The notes under the pieces: generated by a model | Told to the model about the DNA's origin: nothing | Seen by the model: the letters and a program-made list of their open reading frames with translations, nothing else | The model's database searches: none | Shown here: one piece after another, positions 7,656 through 20,430 of the stretch | How the letters are laid out: each line of letters starts with the position of its first letter | How positions within the stretch are numbered: the first letter of the stretch is position 1 | DNA from: Clarireedia homoeocarpa | Lineage: Eukaryota > Ascomycota > Leotiomycetes > Helotiales > Rutstroemiaceae | DNA: 20,810 bases | NCBI GenBank assembly: GCA_001465935.1 | Contig: LNKV01000119.1 | Span: 1 to 20,810 of the forward strand | Direction: 5' to 3' | Made by a program: the position numbers and the translations under genes

Positions 7656-8194
7656 TAATTAATATTATAATTAAGAGGTAATCTTATATTAATAGAAAGA
7701 ACTTAAATATTATTATATTAATAAGTAAGTAATAAAGAGAAATATAGAACGAATAATTATAATATTATATATTATATAAATCTAACTAATAGTATCTACT
7801 TACTAAGAATTATTTACTTTATTCGGCTTATAGTTTATTTAAATATAAAGCCTTTATTAAAGTTTAGCTATATAGTCGGAATATAAAGAGCGAGAATAGT
7901 TAAATATAAATAAAACTATTTTTATTTAACTAATCCTTTACTTATTCTAAGACAGACCTTTTAATACTAGTTCTCAAGTACTATATAACAAAAGAGAGTA
8001 CTTTCAATATTTAACCTTTCGATAACGAGTATATTGATTTCTAAATTTTAAGATCTACTAAATATTTATTTCTAAGTAAACTTAATACTCTTATAAGTAT
8101 TTTTAATACTTTGTATATCTTTTCTCTTTCTTCTTCTTCTTTCTTAAATCTGTTTTTATAATATAGACGATATAGTCGGTATTCCGATCTAATC
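7656..8194. other. RIP-degraded DNA, no gene
   Basis: No open frame or recognisable motif. Around 7930-8160 base composition recovers slightly (for example AAGACAGACC) and a pyrimidine tract (TTTCTCTTTCTTCTTCTTC) lies near 8120, leading into the G/C-rich island. Confidence 0.6.
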
Positions 8195-8660
8195 TTAGTA
8201 GTAGGTCGGACTACTATTTCCTAGACGTTTAGGCAGGCTCCAGGCCAGGATTTCGACTTACAGGACTGTGATAGCGAGGTTGGTCGGCTTTATTATAAAA
8301 CTCTTACTAAGTAGAAGAGCCGAAGACTAGGAGGGCGGCAACGGCGGCGGCAGTGGCGGCAAGAGCGGCGGCGAAGGCAGGGGCAGGGGCAGGCCTAGGT
8401 GGCAGCGAGGGCGAGGGCGAGCTAAAGTCGGCCGGCTCGTTCTTATTATTATCGTTGTTATTATCGCTAAAATACAGTCAGTACTATATTAAAAAATATA
8501 TAATCAAGTAATTAATATACTCTCTAAAAAGTTGTAGTAAGTTACTATCTTCTTTAAACTCTCTTTCTTCCTCTCTCTCTCTCTCCCCCAATAGTACTAG
8601 TACTAGTATTAATGCTAGCGCCGGAGGGGCAAGGCGGGCGCGGCGGCGGGGCGGGTATAA
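8195..8660. other. G/C-rich low-complexity island inside RIP-degraded DNA
   Basis: Two blocks, 8195-8475 and 8577-8660, are rich in GGC, GAGGGC and GGGGCGG runs, separated by A/T-rich sequence. In the plus strand 8331-8492 is a 53-codon frame without ATG, reading Gly/Arg-rich sequence (GGKSGGEGRGRGRPRW) with an RGRP core. A second G/C block (AGCGCCGGAGGGGCAAGGCG) follows a CT tract. Such sequence has few CpA sites, which may be why it survived, or it was never duplicated. I do not call it a gene. Confidence 0.7.
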
Positions 8661-8871
8661 TAAAATATAAAGACTATTATTAATAAGTAAGTATATCTTT
8701 ATATTTAAATTATAAATTTATACTCGAATAGTATTACTTTGAAGAGTACTAATAGAAATAATACTAGTAGTAATAAAGGTACTAGTATATATATCAGAGA
8801 TATATAAGGTCTCGAAAGAATAGTCGGGTCGCTCCTTAAAAAAGTACTACTTAGAGAATATAAAGAACGAT

Positions 8872-8902
8872 ATAGTAGTAGTAGTAATAGTAGTAATAGT
8901 AA

Positions 8903-8933
<31 letters not shown>

Positions 8934-8975
8934 TATTATTATTATTATTATTATTATTACTACTATTATTATTAT
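8872..8975 (+). repeat. AGT/AAT/ATT triplet microsatellite
   Basis: AGT and AAT triplets at 8872-8908 run into about twenty ATT units with a few ACT interruptions up to 8975. This is simple-sequence repeat. The rare interrupting C residues are all in ACT, not ACA. Confidence 0.95.
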
Positions 8976-9054
8976 AAAAAAGTTAAAAGGAATCGAATAA
9001 AAAAGTAAGGGAATATATAGATATATATTCTTAAAATACTTATTTTAAATATAT

Positions 9055-9445
9055 TTACTAATAAGAAGTTTAAATTTAAATTTCTTATATTATAAGAATA
9101 CTTTTATTATTCGAATAGTAAATTTTATATTAATAGGGAGTTTAAATAAAAATATCTTTTTTAATTATCTATTATTTAAATTATAAATAGTTTATTAATA
9201 GGGAGTTTAAGTTTTATAAATTTAAGTAAATATATAATATATTATAAATTCTATTATTCTATTATTCTATTATATTAATAAGAAGTTTAATAATATTATT
9301 AATATCTACTATTTATAGAGAGTTTAAAGTAAGTATTTAAAGTAAACTTCTTATTAATAAGGAGTTTAAAGTAAGTATTCGAAATAAACTTTTTATTAAT
9401 AAGAAGTTTGAGATAAAAATATTATTAGTATTATCTACTAATAAG
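9055..9445 (+). repeat. Cluster of palindrome-cored repeats, forward orientation
   Basis: The motif ATTAATA(A/G)GGAGTTTA or close variants occurs at about 9056, 9129, 9191, 9274, 9311, 9352, 9394 and 9428. At 9343-9368 and 9387-9410 the motif is preceded by its own mirror (AAACTTCTTATTAATAAGG), giving nearly perfect palindromes of about 24-26 bp. Spacing is 40-80 bp with A/T-rich filler. Confidence 0.8.
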
Positions 9446-11845
9446 GAGTTTATAATAATTAAATATATTAATATATATATATTATATAATCTAAATCTCT
9501 ATCTCTTAAATTATCTGTTATTCTAATTTTAAACTAATCTAGATTAAAAGAAACTTTAAATATAATCTACTTAATCTTCTTAACTCTCGAGATAACTATA
9601 TATAAAAAACTTAGTTTGAAATCCCTCTTTTATAATTATAAAACCACTCTTAATAATATAAGTCTCTAGTTTTTATAAACTATAATAGTTTATACTATAT
9701 ATAGTAGAAACTATATATAGTTATAATTTTATAATTTCTAGATAAACTTATATTTAAAAGGAAAGATAAAAGTATAAATAGTATTATCGAAATATAAACT
9801 TATATATCTAGTATCTTTATTATTATTATAGTCGAACTTAATTATAATAGTTTATAGTATATTAATATCAAGATCTTACTTTTCTTTTTATATAATATCT
9901 TTAATTATATTTATAATTTTATTAACTAAGCTATTTTCTATCTAAAAGTTCTTAGTTAATATTACTCGAGTATTTAGTATAAACTTCAATTTAGAAGCTA
10001 AACTATCTACTTTATTAGTATTTATATTTATAATATTATACTCTATATATAATCTCTTGATAATCTTAATAATAATCCTTAGATCTTATAACTAATTATA
10101 ATTAAAAAGATTGATTTCGATATTCTTAAAATATAGTTATAAAGTATCTTAGAATTAGTTAACTTTTTTAAAAACTAAATTAGAAGTAATATATATAGAA
10201 AGAAACTATTAGTTTATAAAACTTAACTTATTTATTTATAGTTATACTAATATATCTCTAAACTATTAAATATTAATATCTTTATTACTTTAATATATAA
10301 TCTAAATAAGTTAAATAATATAAATAAGAGTATAATATAATATCTTTCTAACTTCGTAGTTAGTATTAGAATAGTTCTAGTTACTATAAAGAGACTTAGT
10401 TATAATAGAAGGGAGTTATTAGAAATCTTTATATAGAAAGATACTTAAACTTCTCTAAAGTATATTATACTTTGAAAAGATTTCTTATAATCGTTGATCG
10501 AGTTTTATTAATATATCTATTTTAATTATCAACTTCTTATTAATAATTAGATATTTAATATTATAAAATTAACTTTATAAAGATAATAGATTCGAAGTAG
10601 ATAGTAATAATTACTTAGATCCTTTAATAAATATCTTAAATATATTATATAAAGTCTTCTTATATAAGTTGAATAATATTATATTTATAAATATATATTT
10701 ATAAATAGAATTTATAACTTTATAAATAAAAGTTATATCTTATAAGTATTTACTGATCTATAAAATAATATAAATTTTATTAGTTCTAATAATACTATTA
10801 TAGTTGACTCGAAGTAATATTAGATTAATACTATTTAATATTTACTTATAATATATTATTACTAAATTATAGAATTTCAACTATTTAAAATTCAATAAAG
10901 ATATTATATTTAAATCTAATAAATTATAGCTATTATATTTATATTAATACTTTATATTTTTTTTGAAGTCTTTATTTAATATTAAATAGAAGCTAATATA
11001 ATTATATTAATTATATTATTAATTGATATCCCGATTACTAATAATAAAACCTTCTATATTTATATTTCTATCGTTAACTAGTAAATATATAATATTGAAT
11101 TTAAAAGAGTTCTATATATTTATTATTAATAATAAACCGGGAATATCTTTATATTTATCTTTATTATCGAACTTCTTATTATTTAGAACCTTGTTATAAT
11201 AATCGTCTAAATAAATATAACTAGTTAAATAGTATTAAAAGATTATATTAAAATTATTAAAAAGTTGATTATTAAATATTAATAGATTATCTTAATTCTA
11301 AAAAAGATAAATAAATATAAACTTAATATAATAATAATCTTTAAATATAATATCTTCTAGAGAACTCTTATATTTAGAGTAGTAGTTGATTATATATAGT
11401 TTAGCTCTAGGCCTTCTCTAAACTTAATATTACTTCTATTCTCTTAATTATTTAAATAGAGTAAGATATTATAGATATTCAACTAACTTAGAGTTCCCTT
11501 CTAACTATCTCTAATTATCAAAACTAGAGAGCTGTTTATAATATCTAATAAAAATAGATTTCCAAACTTTAGTAATAATAATCTTAATATTAATAAGCTT
11601 TATTAAGAGATTAATATAATAATTAATTATAGTAATATCTCTTATTAATTTAGATATAAGAATATATAATAAATAATAATATATTTCTTATATCGACTAA
11701 TCCCGCTCTTCTAATAGTTTATTAAATATTTTGAATATAAACGAAGCTATTAACTATATAGTATCTCTATTTATAGATTTTATAACTTGAAATAGATCGA
11801 ATTAGAAATAATATATTAAAATATAAAAATAGAAAATAATTAAAT
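9446..11845. other. RIP-degraded DNA, no gene or repeat array recognised
   Basis: A/T-rich sequence with stops in all frames. C and G survive almost only in CT/AG, TC/GA and TCGA contexts, while CA and TG are rare, as after saturating RIP. This is the size and place where a retroelement's coding region would lie if repeat B copies 2 and 3 were LTRs, but I cannot read a gag or pol motif. Confidence 0.6.
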
Positions 11846-12290
11846 TAAACTCTTTATTAAGATAGAATATCTATTAAAAGTATAATATTAAACTTCTTAG
11901 TAATAAAGAGAAGTGTTAAATTATATAAGAATATCAAGAAAAGAATAAACTTAAACTCTCTAGTAATAGAGACTTATACTATATTATATAAGAGCTTTAA
12001 AGAAATAATAAATTCAAACTCTTTGTTAAAATAGAATATTTATAAAAAGTATAATATCAAACTCTTTAATAGTAAGAGTAACCTTTAAGTTAAAACTAAA
12101 TAATAATAATAACTAATAGAGTATATAAATTTAAACTCCTTATTAATAAGAGAATAATAAACTTAAACTCTTTATTAATAGAAGTAATTATAAAGTTAAA
12201 ACTAAATAATAATAATAACTAATAGAATATATAAGTTTAAACTCTTTATTAATAAGAAAATAATAAGGTTAAACTCTTTAATACTAAATT
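11846..12290 (-). repeat. Cluster of palindrome-cored repeats, reverse orientation
   Basis: TAAACTC(T/C)TTATTAATA and variants occur at about 11846, 11889, 11951, 12014, 12058, 12131, 12172, 12237 and 12271. The copy at 12131 reads AAACTCCTTATTAATAAGAG. A 106-bp tandem duplication is clear: GTTAAAACTAAATAATAATA starts at 12089 and again at 12195, each followed by the motif. Confidence 0.8.
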
Positions 12291-14910
12291 AAATAAATAA
12301 ACTTATCTCTATTTAGATAGTTATATATAAAATCGACTTTTTTTCTCCTTTCCTAATATACTTATAATAATAGTTAATTAATATTTATATAAAGATAATA
12401 AATTGAATATTATAGTTAACGATCTAACTTATAAGTATAATTAGAAAGTATATATTTATTAGTCTTATATTTCTATATATTATAAATCACTATATCTTCT
12501 TATTTATATATTTATTAACTTCGATCTCTTCTTATAATTCTCGAGAATAAAAGAAATAGTATTTATTTTTAACTATATCCTTATTACAAACTATATAATA
12601 TCTTAGTATATATTATTAATATATTTATAATCGATAAAATAATATAGATAATATATTATTAATATTAAAGATATATATAAATAGAAGGGAGATAGGATTA
12701 TAATTGTTTATTAACCTTTAAATATTAAAGTTCTAAATTAAGATTTTATTTATTTAAAACTATATAATATATCTATATTATTCTTTTATTAACTTATCTA
12801 TATAAAGTTCAAATTTAGTTTATAAAATTATATAGATATAACTAATATCTCGAATCTACTATTTATAATATAATTAATAGTTATCTATTTTTAAATATAG
12901 TTTAATAATAGTTTTAAGAAAGACTTTGAATCTAATATAAAGTTATTATATAATAATATATAAATAATTTTAAATATTTTCCTAGATAATATTCGATCTT
13001 TATTACTTATCACTATTTTATTATTCGTTATATTAAGAGAGATAATATTATAGATTGTTTTATTAATAGTTAATATAACTGAAAGTAAAAAATATAATAT
13101 TTATATTAGTTAGATTCTATATATATATAATAAGTTCCGTCCGCTTAAAGTTCTAATATAGTTATATTCTAATAAGATTTTAACTTATATATATAATACT
13201 ATTAAATAATACTAGAGAGTCTTCTAATCTCTATTTTAGTTTTTCTAATAATAGATACTTAAGTTTAGAGTTCTTAGAGATATAGAAAAAAGAAGTCTTT
13301 TATATTTATAAATATATTAACAGATTGTAAACAAAGAAGTGAAACCAGGGATACTATATAAATTAGTTATCTTTATATTTAAATATATATTATATTTAGT
13401 TTTTAAATATAATTTTATAAATATAATTAATATACTAGTTTATATTATTATTAAGGAAAAGTAAAGAAAAAGCTATAATAAACAAGTTATATATATATCC
13501 GATTTTATTTAATAAAGTTATATTAATAATAAAGACTATAATATATAGTTAATTAAATCTATTTTCTTAATATCGCTTTTTAATATATTAACTTAGTTCT
13601 TATATAAATAAATATATTTAAATAGATTAAATATTAGTATTAGAAACAAAGTTTAATATAAGATATAAAAAAGAGTATACTTTATCTAAATTATTACTAT
13701 CTATATTAACTAGTATAAACTTAATAGATATATTAGAGAGATTATTCTTTTTAATATTTATAACCTCTTTATTAATATTATTATTTTCTAAGAGTATATC
13801 GAGGTTAGAGGTTGATATAGATATATTCTGATATATAGATAAAGTTACTTATAAATATTAAAACTATTATAATATAACTATTTATCGAATTTTGAAATTA
13901 TATTGAAACTAGTAATATACTTCTAATCTAAGATTATTATATATAGTAGTTTTAAATAGATATAGAAGAACGATATCTAATTTAACTAAAATATTAAATA
14001 ATTCTAATTAAAATTTAGTATTATTAAATATAAAATTATAATAATATTTATAATATAAGTATTAATATCTATATACTCGATAAATAGATATATAAATATA
14101 TATATAAATAATTATTATCTTCTCTATTTAAAGAAGTATAAAGAGATTATAAAAAATAATTATAAAATATATATTATTTTCAAAGAATATTAATCTAGAT
14201 ATATTAGAAATATATTTATTTAGATTATCTCGTTTTAAATAATTTATATAGATATTATTATATAAATTTATTTTAAATTAATATTCTTAATAATATTTAT
14301 ATATCTTTATATATAAGGTTTCTAAATATACTTATTATTTTTATATATTATTCTAGTTTTCTATTTATATAAGTATATTAGATATAGATTATAGAGATAT
14401 TAATATATTATATAAAGATAAAATTAAAATCTATAGATATTATAAAGTAAAAACTATAATTAAAATAAAGATAAAAGTAAATAGTTATATAGAAGTTAAA
14501 ATAGAAGTTGAAATAGAAAATTAGTTATTTTTATAATAGATATAGTTATTATATTCTCTAATAATATTAACTTACTAATAATATAAAGTTGTAAATATAG
14601 TTTAGATAATAATAAGTTATATATTAATAATAGTATTATACTATATCTTTTCAAGGATAATATATTATAAACGACTTTTAGAACGACTTTCAAGATATTT
14701 AATATTATCTTTTAAGTAGTTACGATTCTTCTTAATATACTTTAAACGATCTAGATAAAAGATATACTTAGTAGTTAAACTAGAACTATTATTTCTATTA
14801 ACTCGAAAGTATATAATTAATATATTGAACTAGCTTTTATAGATAGTATATTACTTTTAAATTATAATAGAGATATAAAAAGTATATAAAAAGAGTGTGA
14901 ATATTACTTA
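12291..14910. other. RIP-degraded DNA, no gene
   Basis: No frame of credible composition. A short frame at 14496-14693 on the minus strand is Leu/Ile/Tyr-rich and is a by-product of A/T-rich sequence. Small unmutated patches remain, for example GAAGTGAAACCAGGGATACT near 13337 and CCGTCCGCTTAAAG near 13138. Confidence 0.6.
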
Positions 14911-15245
14911 TAAAAAACTCTCTATTAAAGAGATATAATAATTTAAAGTATTATTTAAACTCTTTAGTTAATAATTAAAGAGATTAATTATACTTCTTAT
15001 AATAATTATTTTTAATATTATCTAATCTAATAAATTAGATTATATAATAATTGTATTTTTATATAATAGTATTATTTAAACTCCCTAGTAATATAATTAG
15101 CGATTAAAGAGATTAGTTATACTCTCTAGTAATATACTATTTTTTTAGTTATTATAATATATAGATAGATTTATTTAAACTTCTTAGTAGTATAATTAGT
15201 AATTAAAAGGATTAGTTATACTCTTTATAGTAGTTATTTTTAAGG
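14911..15245 (-). repeat. Third cluster of palindrome-cored repeats
   Basis: TTATTTAAAC followed by TCTTTAG, TCCCTAG or TTCTTAG recurs at 14951, 15072 and 15171 (spacing 121 and 99 bp). Each is followed by AATTA..(G)ATTAAAGAGATTAGTTATA and a second ACTCTCTAGTAATATA-type motif. The layout is again a pyrimidine half (AAACTCCCTAGTAATA) and purine half (AAAGAGATTAG) that could pair. Confidence 0.75.
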
Positions 15246-15567
15246 TTATATAACTTAATAAATTAGGTACTTTATTATTCGTACTTTTAATAAAGTTAGT
15301 ATTTTAAATCGCTATAATATATAGCTCTTACTTGATTTATCAAGCTTATAAGTTATATTTTCGATAGGGTCGGTATTTAAAGATACTGACTATAATATAT
15401 AGATAAAAAGTATAGGAAATAATATTTATATTTAATCAAAGACTTGGATTTAGATACTAATTAGAAGCTTAAGATTAGAAGTAGTCTATATAGATAAAAT
15501 AAGAAGTAACTACTATTTTAAGGGTTATATATTAGTCGAGAATATTTAAGGTAGCAAGCTACTAATT
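15246..15567. other. RIP-degraded DNA, no gene
   Basis: No open frame. The patch GGTAGCAAGCTACTAATT at 15550-15567 contains a GTAGCAAGCTAC inverted repeat and sits directly at the left edge of direct repeat A. Confidence 0.5.
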
Positions 15568-15755
15568 AAATCTTATATTTAATATTATTATTTATATTTT
15601 ATATAAATTCGCTATTACTTTTAATACTATTATATAATATTTACAAGATTAGTATTAAACTGATTATAAAAAATATTAGTAAATAGAAGTATATATTAAA
15701 GGGTTTCTATTTATATATAATTATATATTTATTAAATTACTTTAAAAGAATTCGG
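15568..15755. repeat. Direct repeat A, left copy
   Basis: This 188-bp segment matches 16273-16460 at a constant offset of 705 bp with no gaps. Both start AAATC and end ...AATTCG. The block TATTTATATATAATTATATA is identical in both. Differences are mostly transitions. Confidence 0.9.
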
Positions 15756-15772
15756 TTTTAATATTATTCTTT

Positions 15773-16270
15773 TAGTATTATATTATAATATCGTTTTTTT
15801 TAAATAGTGAAATTAAAGTATAATCTATTTAAAGGTAAAAATAATATTATATTATAATATTATTTTAAAGTTAGATTTTAATTTATATATTATAAATTAA
15901 ATAATTATATAATTAATATATTCCGAATCTCTAAACTAAGATAAATATTTTTATATATATTTTATATAGTTTATTCTATAATTAAATATCGATATATTTT
16001 AATAAAGTTATATACTAATATATAAAGTATTATTAATATAGAATATATAAGATTATATTACTTTTAAAGAAAGTAAATTCCTTATTATATTATTCCTTAC
16101 TATATTATTATTATTATTATTATCACTATTATTTTTCTATTTAATCTATATTATTATCTATTAAATATATTATTATTTTACTTATTTAAATATTATATAT
16201 TTAAATTATCTATTTATCTATTATTATTATAATCTAATTTATTCTTAAAGTATTAAGTTATATAATTATA
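15773..16270. repeat. Repeat B, copy 3 (RIP-degraded)
   Basis: The match to 5964-6431 is clear from TTTTTTTT-AAATAGTGAAATTAA near 15793 through AATTATATAATTAATATATTCCGAAT near 15910 to AATTATA at 16270. G/A and C/T changes dominate: GTATAGTG is now AAATAGTG, and the G/C-rich centre has been converted to A/T. It contains a longer triplet tract (TTATTATTATTATTATCACTATT, about 16105-16130) than copy 2. Confidence 0.85.
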
Positions 16271-16272
16271 TT

Positions 16273-16460
16273 AAATCCCGAATTTAATATAATTATTTAT
16301 AAATTATATTAATTCACTATTTTCTTAAATACTATTATATAATATTTATAAGATTAGTATTAAACCGACTATAAAAAATATAAGTAGATAGAAGAATATA
16401 TCAAAGAGTTTCTATTTATATATAATTATATATTTATTAAATTACTTTAAGAGAATTCGA
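16273..16460. repeat. Direct repeat A', right copy
   Basis: It is the partner of 15568-15755. It begins two bases after repeat B copy 3 ends, so B sits almost exactly between the two A copies. Confidence 0.9.
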
Positions 16461-19400
16461 TCTTATAATTTATTATTCTAATAATTAATAAATTCTAATA
16501 TCAAGAATATATATTCAAGAGTTAGAATTATAAGATTATAAAAATATATAATAATAAAGAATATAAGAAATAATAAGTTATTAATTAAAATTTATTTTAT
16601 ATAATAAGATTATAATTATAGTTTAATAATAAGAAAGTTTAATATTAAATAGTAAATAAAACTTAAAAGTAATAATAAGTTTATTAAATTTATTAATATA
16701 CTATTTAAGATATAAGGGAAAAGATCTTTAATAATAAAAAAAATAACTTTTATCTTTATAGTATTAAAGATAATAAAATAGATAATAAGATTTATAATAA
16801 TATAAAGAACGAGATTTATAATAATAAGATTATATAAAAGATTAAATAATAAAAAACCGATATTTAGAAATAATAATTATAATTATTAAAAAAGACTTTT
16901 ATATTCGAGATTGATTTATAATTATAATATATTTAATAAAGTACTATATTGAATTAATTATAGTATAATTTAGTAAATATATTTTATTTTATCTATATAC
17001 TAAACTCTATAAAACTTTAATTAACTTGATTATTATAAGTATAAAAAAGGATTATAAATTATTATTTAAATATATTAGAAAAGATTAATTATCGAGATAT
17101 ATTAAAATAGTAGATATTATTAAAGAATAAAACTATTAGTTAATATCTATTTAAATTACTTTAAAATATTTAAACGACTAATAAATATAATAGATATTTC
17201 GAAGAGTTTATTTATTATATAATATAAACTATATTAAATAAAGATTAGAAGGAAATTATAAATAAATAAGTTTTATTTTTATAATTAATAGTTTAAATAA
17301 GAATAAAAAGAAAATATAAAGAAAATATAATAAAAATATAAAGGAATTATTAAGAAACTAGAAGAGATTAAAAGAAAAAATAAGTAATAAGAATATAAAG
17401 AAATATTAGAAAAAAATAAAATAAAAATCTTATTATAATTATATAATTAAAGTTAACTCTAAGTTAGAGTTAAAGTTATAAGTTAAGATTAAAGTTAAGA
17501 TTATATAATAATAAGGTTTAAAAGCGAGATTAAAAAGAGTTTAATTGAAATATAAAAACTAGAATTAAATATATTAAAAGATAATAAAAATATATTTATT
17601 ATATATAATAGAAATTAGATAATATAATTTTATTATAATATATTATTTAGTAGTTTATAAAATCGATATAGAAATATAATCGTTATATATTATATTTTTT
17701 TATATATTTATTTTAATTAAAATATTATAAATTAACTAATTGATTGTAATAGAGATTACTATTTTATTATAATTATAATCTATATTATAATTAAAGAATA
17801 AAGACGAGATAATATCTATATTAGATTATATTTATATAATCCGTTATTAATATTTATATAAAAAGTTATTTTTACTAATATCAAGTATTTTAATATAATT
17901 AATTATAAGAAAGTAATTAAATAAAATATATTAATCGATATCTAATATCTATTAGTTAGATAATATATAAACGATTTTTTATTTAAAGTAATTTATAATA
18001 TTAGTTTAGATCGAGAATATATATTAAAGATTAATTTAGAAGTTATATATAATAATAATATCGTTAATATTTAATATACTTATAGTAATAGTAAATTTAT
18101 ATAAGATTATAAATAATATAATATAAAGTTAGATATTCTAGTAATAAAGTTTTAGTTTTATTAATTATATTACTAACTAGAATTAGATTTAATATAATTA
18201 ATAGTATTTATATAAATAAGTATAAAAAGAATATAATTAATAAACAATATTTATTATATTATTTAATTATAAGAATTAAATATAAGTTAAAAAGTAATTA
18301 TTAATATATTTAAATATAAAAAAGGATTTTTTATATATATTAATAATATATATATATATTACTAGAGAGTAACTAATATAAAAATTAAAGTTAAAGTTAA
18401 TTAAAATATATAATAATATATATTTAATATATAATATTTATATAATTAATAGATAAATATATTTTTTAATTATATATAATAAGGTTTAATAGTAATAAGA
18501 GAATATTAAGTATATTATATAGTATTTATTAAAGATTGTTAACTAGATTATAATCTAGTATTTAATCTAGATCTAGTTATTTATATAAATATTAGATTAC
18601 TAAGAGAGCGAGTATTTATTCACAGACTTATAAAGACTATAAGTAAGAGAGTAGTTAAATAAGTAATTAAGTTGGATTATAAAGAAAGAGTTAGATATAT
18701 AATTAATAATATTAGTATAATAGTATATTATTATTAGAATTATTATATAGAAGTTAATATAAATAAATAAGATATAAAAGATAAATATAAAAAAGATAGA
18801 GAATAGTAAAAAGTTTATATAAAAAGATAATAAAGAGAAACTAAAAATAAATATATTTTATTATATAATAATATAATAAACCGAGTATAAATAATAAATA
18901 ATATAAATATATTATATTATTAATAAAGTATTTTTATATCGATTAAAGTCGAAATTAATATTAATATATAAGTAAATATTAATAATATAATATAGTTTAT
19001 TTTATTTAGACACGATCTTATATAAGAAAATAAATTAAAAAAAGAATATTAGTTGTTATTATTATATTAATTATAAGTTGTTAGTTCTTTATTTAATTAA
19101 ATATAAATAATAAGTAATATCTAATTTAATATTAATTAAATTATAATATATTTACTATAATATATATATAAAGCCCCGATCTAAAAGATAAATAATAATA
19201 TTAAAGTTAGTATATTATTTATTATCTATATAATTATTAGTTATTATATTATTTACTAGTAATAATAAGTCGGTATTATTTTTTTTTATAATAATAATAA
19301 TATTATAATAGATAGTAATAGTAATAATATTATTTATAGTATTAATCGATAATATTATTAAATATAAATAGAAGACTAAATTAAATTATAAAGAATAAGT

Positions 19401-20430
19401 TAGCGAGATATCTAGATCTAAGTTATATTAGTTAATTATAATTAATATAGATCGGGTAATATAAAGAGAGTTTTTATATTATATTAAAAGATTAGAATTA
19501 AAAAAGTAGTTAATCTATATATTTTTTAATAAATATTATATTATATATACTAATATATTATATCGAGAATAATTATAGATATTATAGATATTATAATATT
19601 TAGATTATTTATTTATAATATTAATAGTTATATTAATAATTCTATTAAAGAGAGTATTAAAAGAGTAATTATATATTAATAATATATATATCTTTTAATA
19701 AAATACTATTTATAAGATTATTCGATATAAAGAATATAATAGTAAGAATAAAATCTTATCGATAATTATAATTTAATAGATAGATATTATAAAGTTAAAA
19801 ACTAAGTAATAAAAAATAATTTATATATAAAATTATATTATAAGTAAGATAATTTATAATATAATAGACTATCTATTTTATTATATATAAATAGTAAATA
19901 AAAGAGTTATATTATAGATATAGATATAAAAGATTAGAGAATAGATTATAATAACTAGAATATTAGATATTAGAATTAATATTAAAGAGATTATTATAAT
20001 AATTTATATTAGTTAGTTATATAAATTAATTAGTTTTATATAATAATCCGGATATAAAAAAAAAATAGTAAAATAAATAAATTAATTATTATTATATAAA
20101 TCGAGAATAGTTAAGAATATTAATAATAGAAGATAATAAGTAAGTATTTAATAAAGTAAATTAATAAAGATATAATAATAAAGTATATTTAAAATTAAAG
20201 ATATTAATAAGTAGTTTTAAGATAATATATAGATCGAGCGAAAGAGAATAAAAATAAGAATAAAGATAAAAACAAAGAAAAGAGTTAAAGAAGTTATTAT
20301 ATAATTAATAGGATATTATATAAAAGATATAAAATAATAAATCGTTTATAAACCGATAATATCTAGAGTATATAAAAAAGCGAATAAATAAATATATAAA
20401 AATAAATAAGAAAAGTAGGATAATTAATTA
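16461..20430 (+). other. RIP-degraded subtelomeric region, purine-rich plus strand
   Basis: The sequence is A/T-rich with frequent stops, but for about 4 kb the plus strand has many more G than C and more A than T; at 17281-17460, for example, C is almost absent. Runs such as AAGAAACTAGAAGAGATTAAAAG around 17350 would read as Lys/Glu-rich sequence if TAA/TAG were original CAA/CAG. A decayed plus-strand gene pointing at the telomere is possible. Fungal subtelomeres often carry telomere-linked RecQ helicases in this place, but I see no helicase motif. Confidence 0.4.

Noticed and set aside
14496..14693. A 65-codon minus-strand frame
   Set aside because: It is Leu/Ile/Tyr-rich A/T-derived sequence in RIP-degraded DNA, with no motif.
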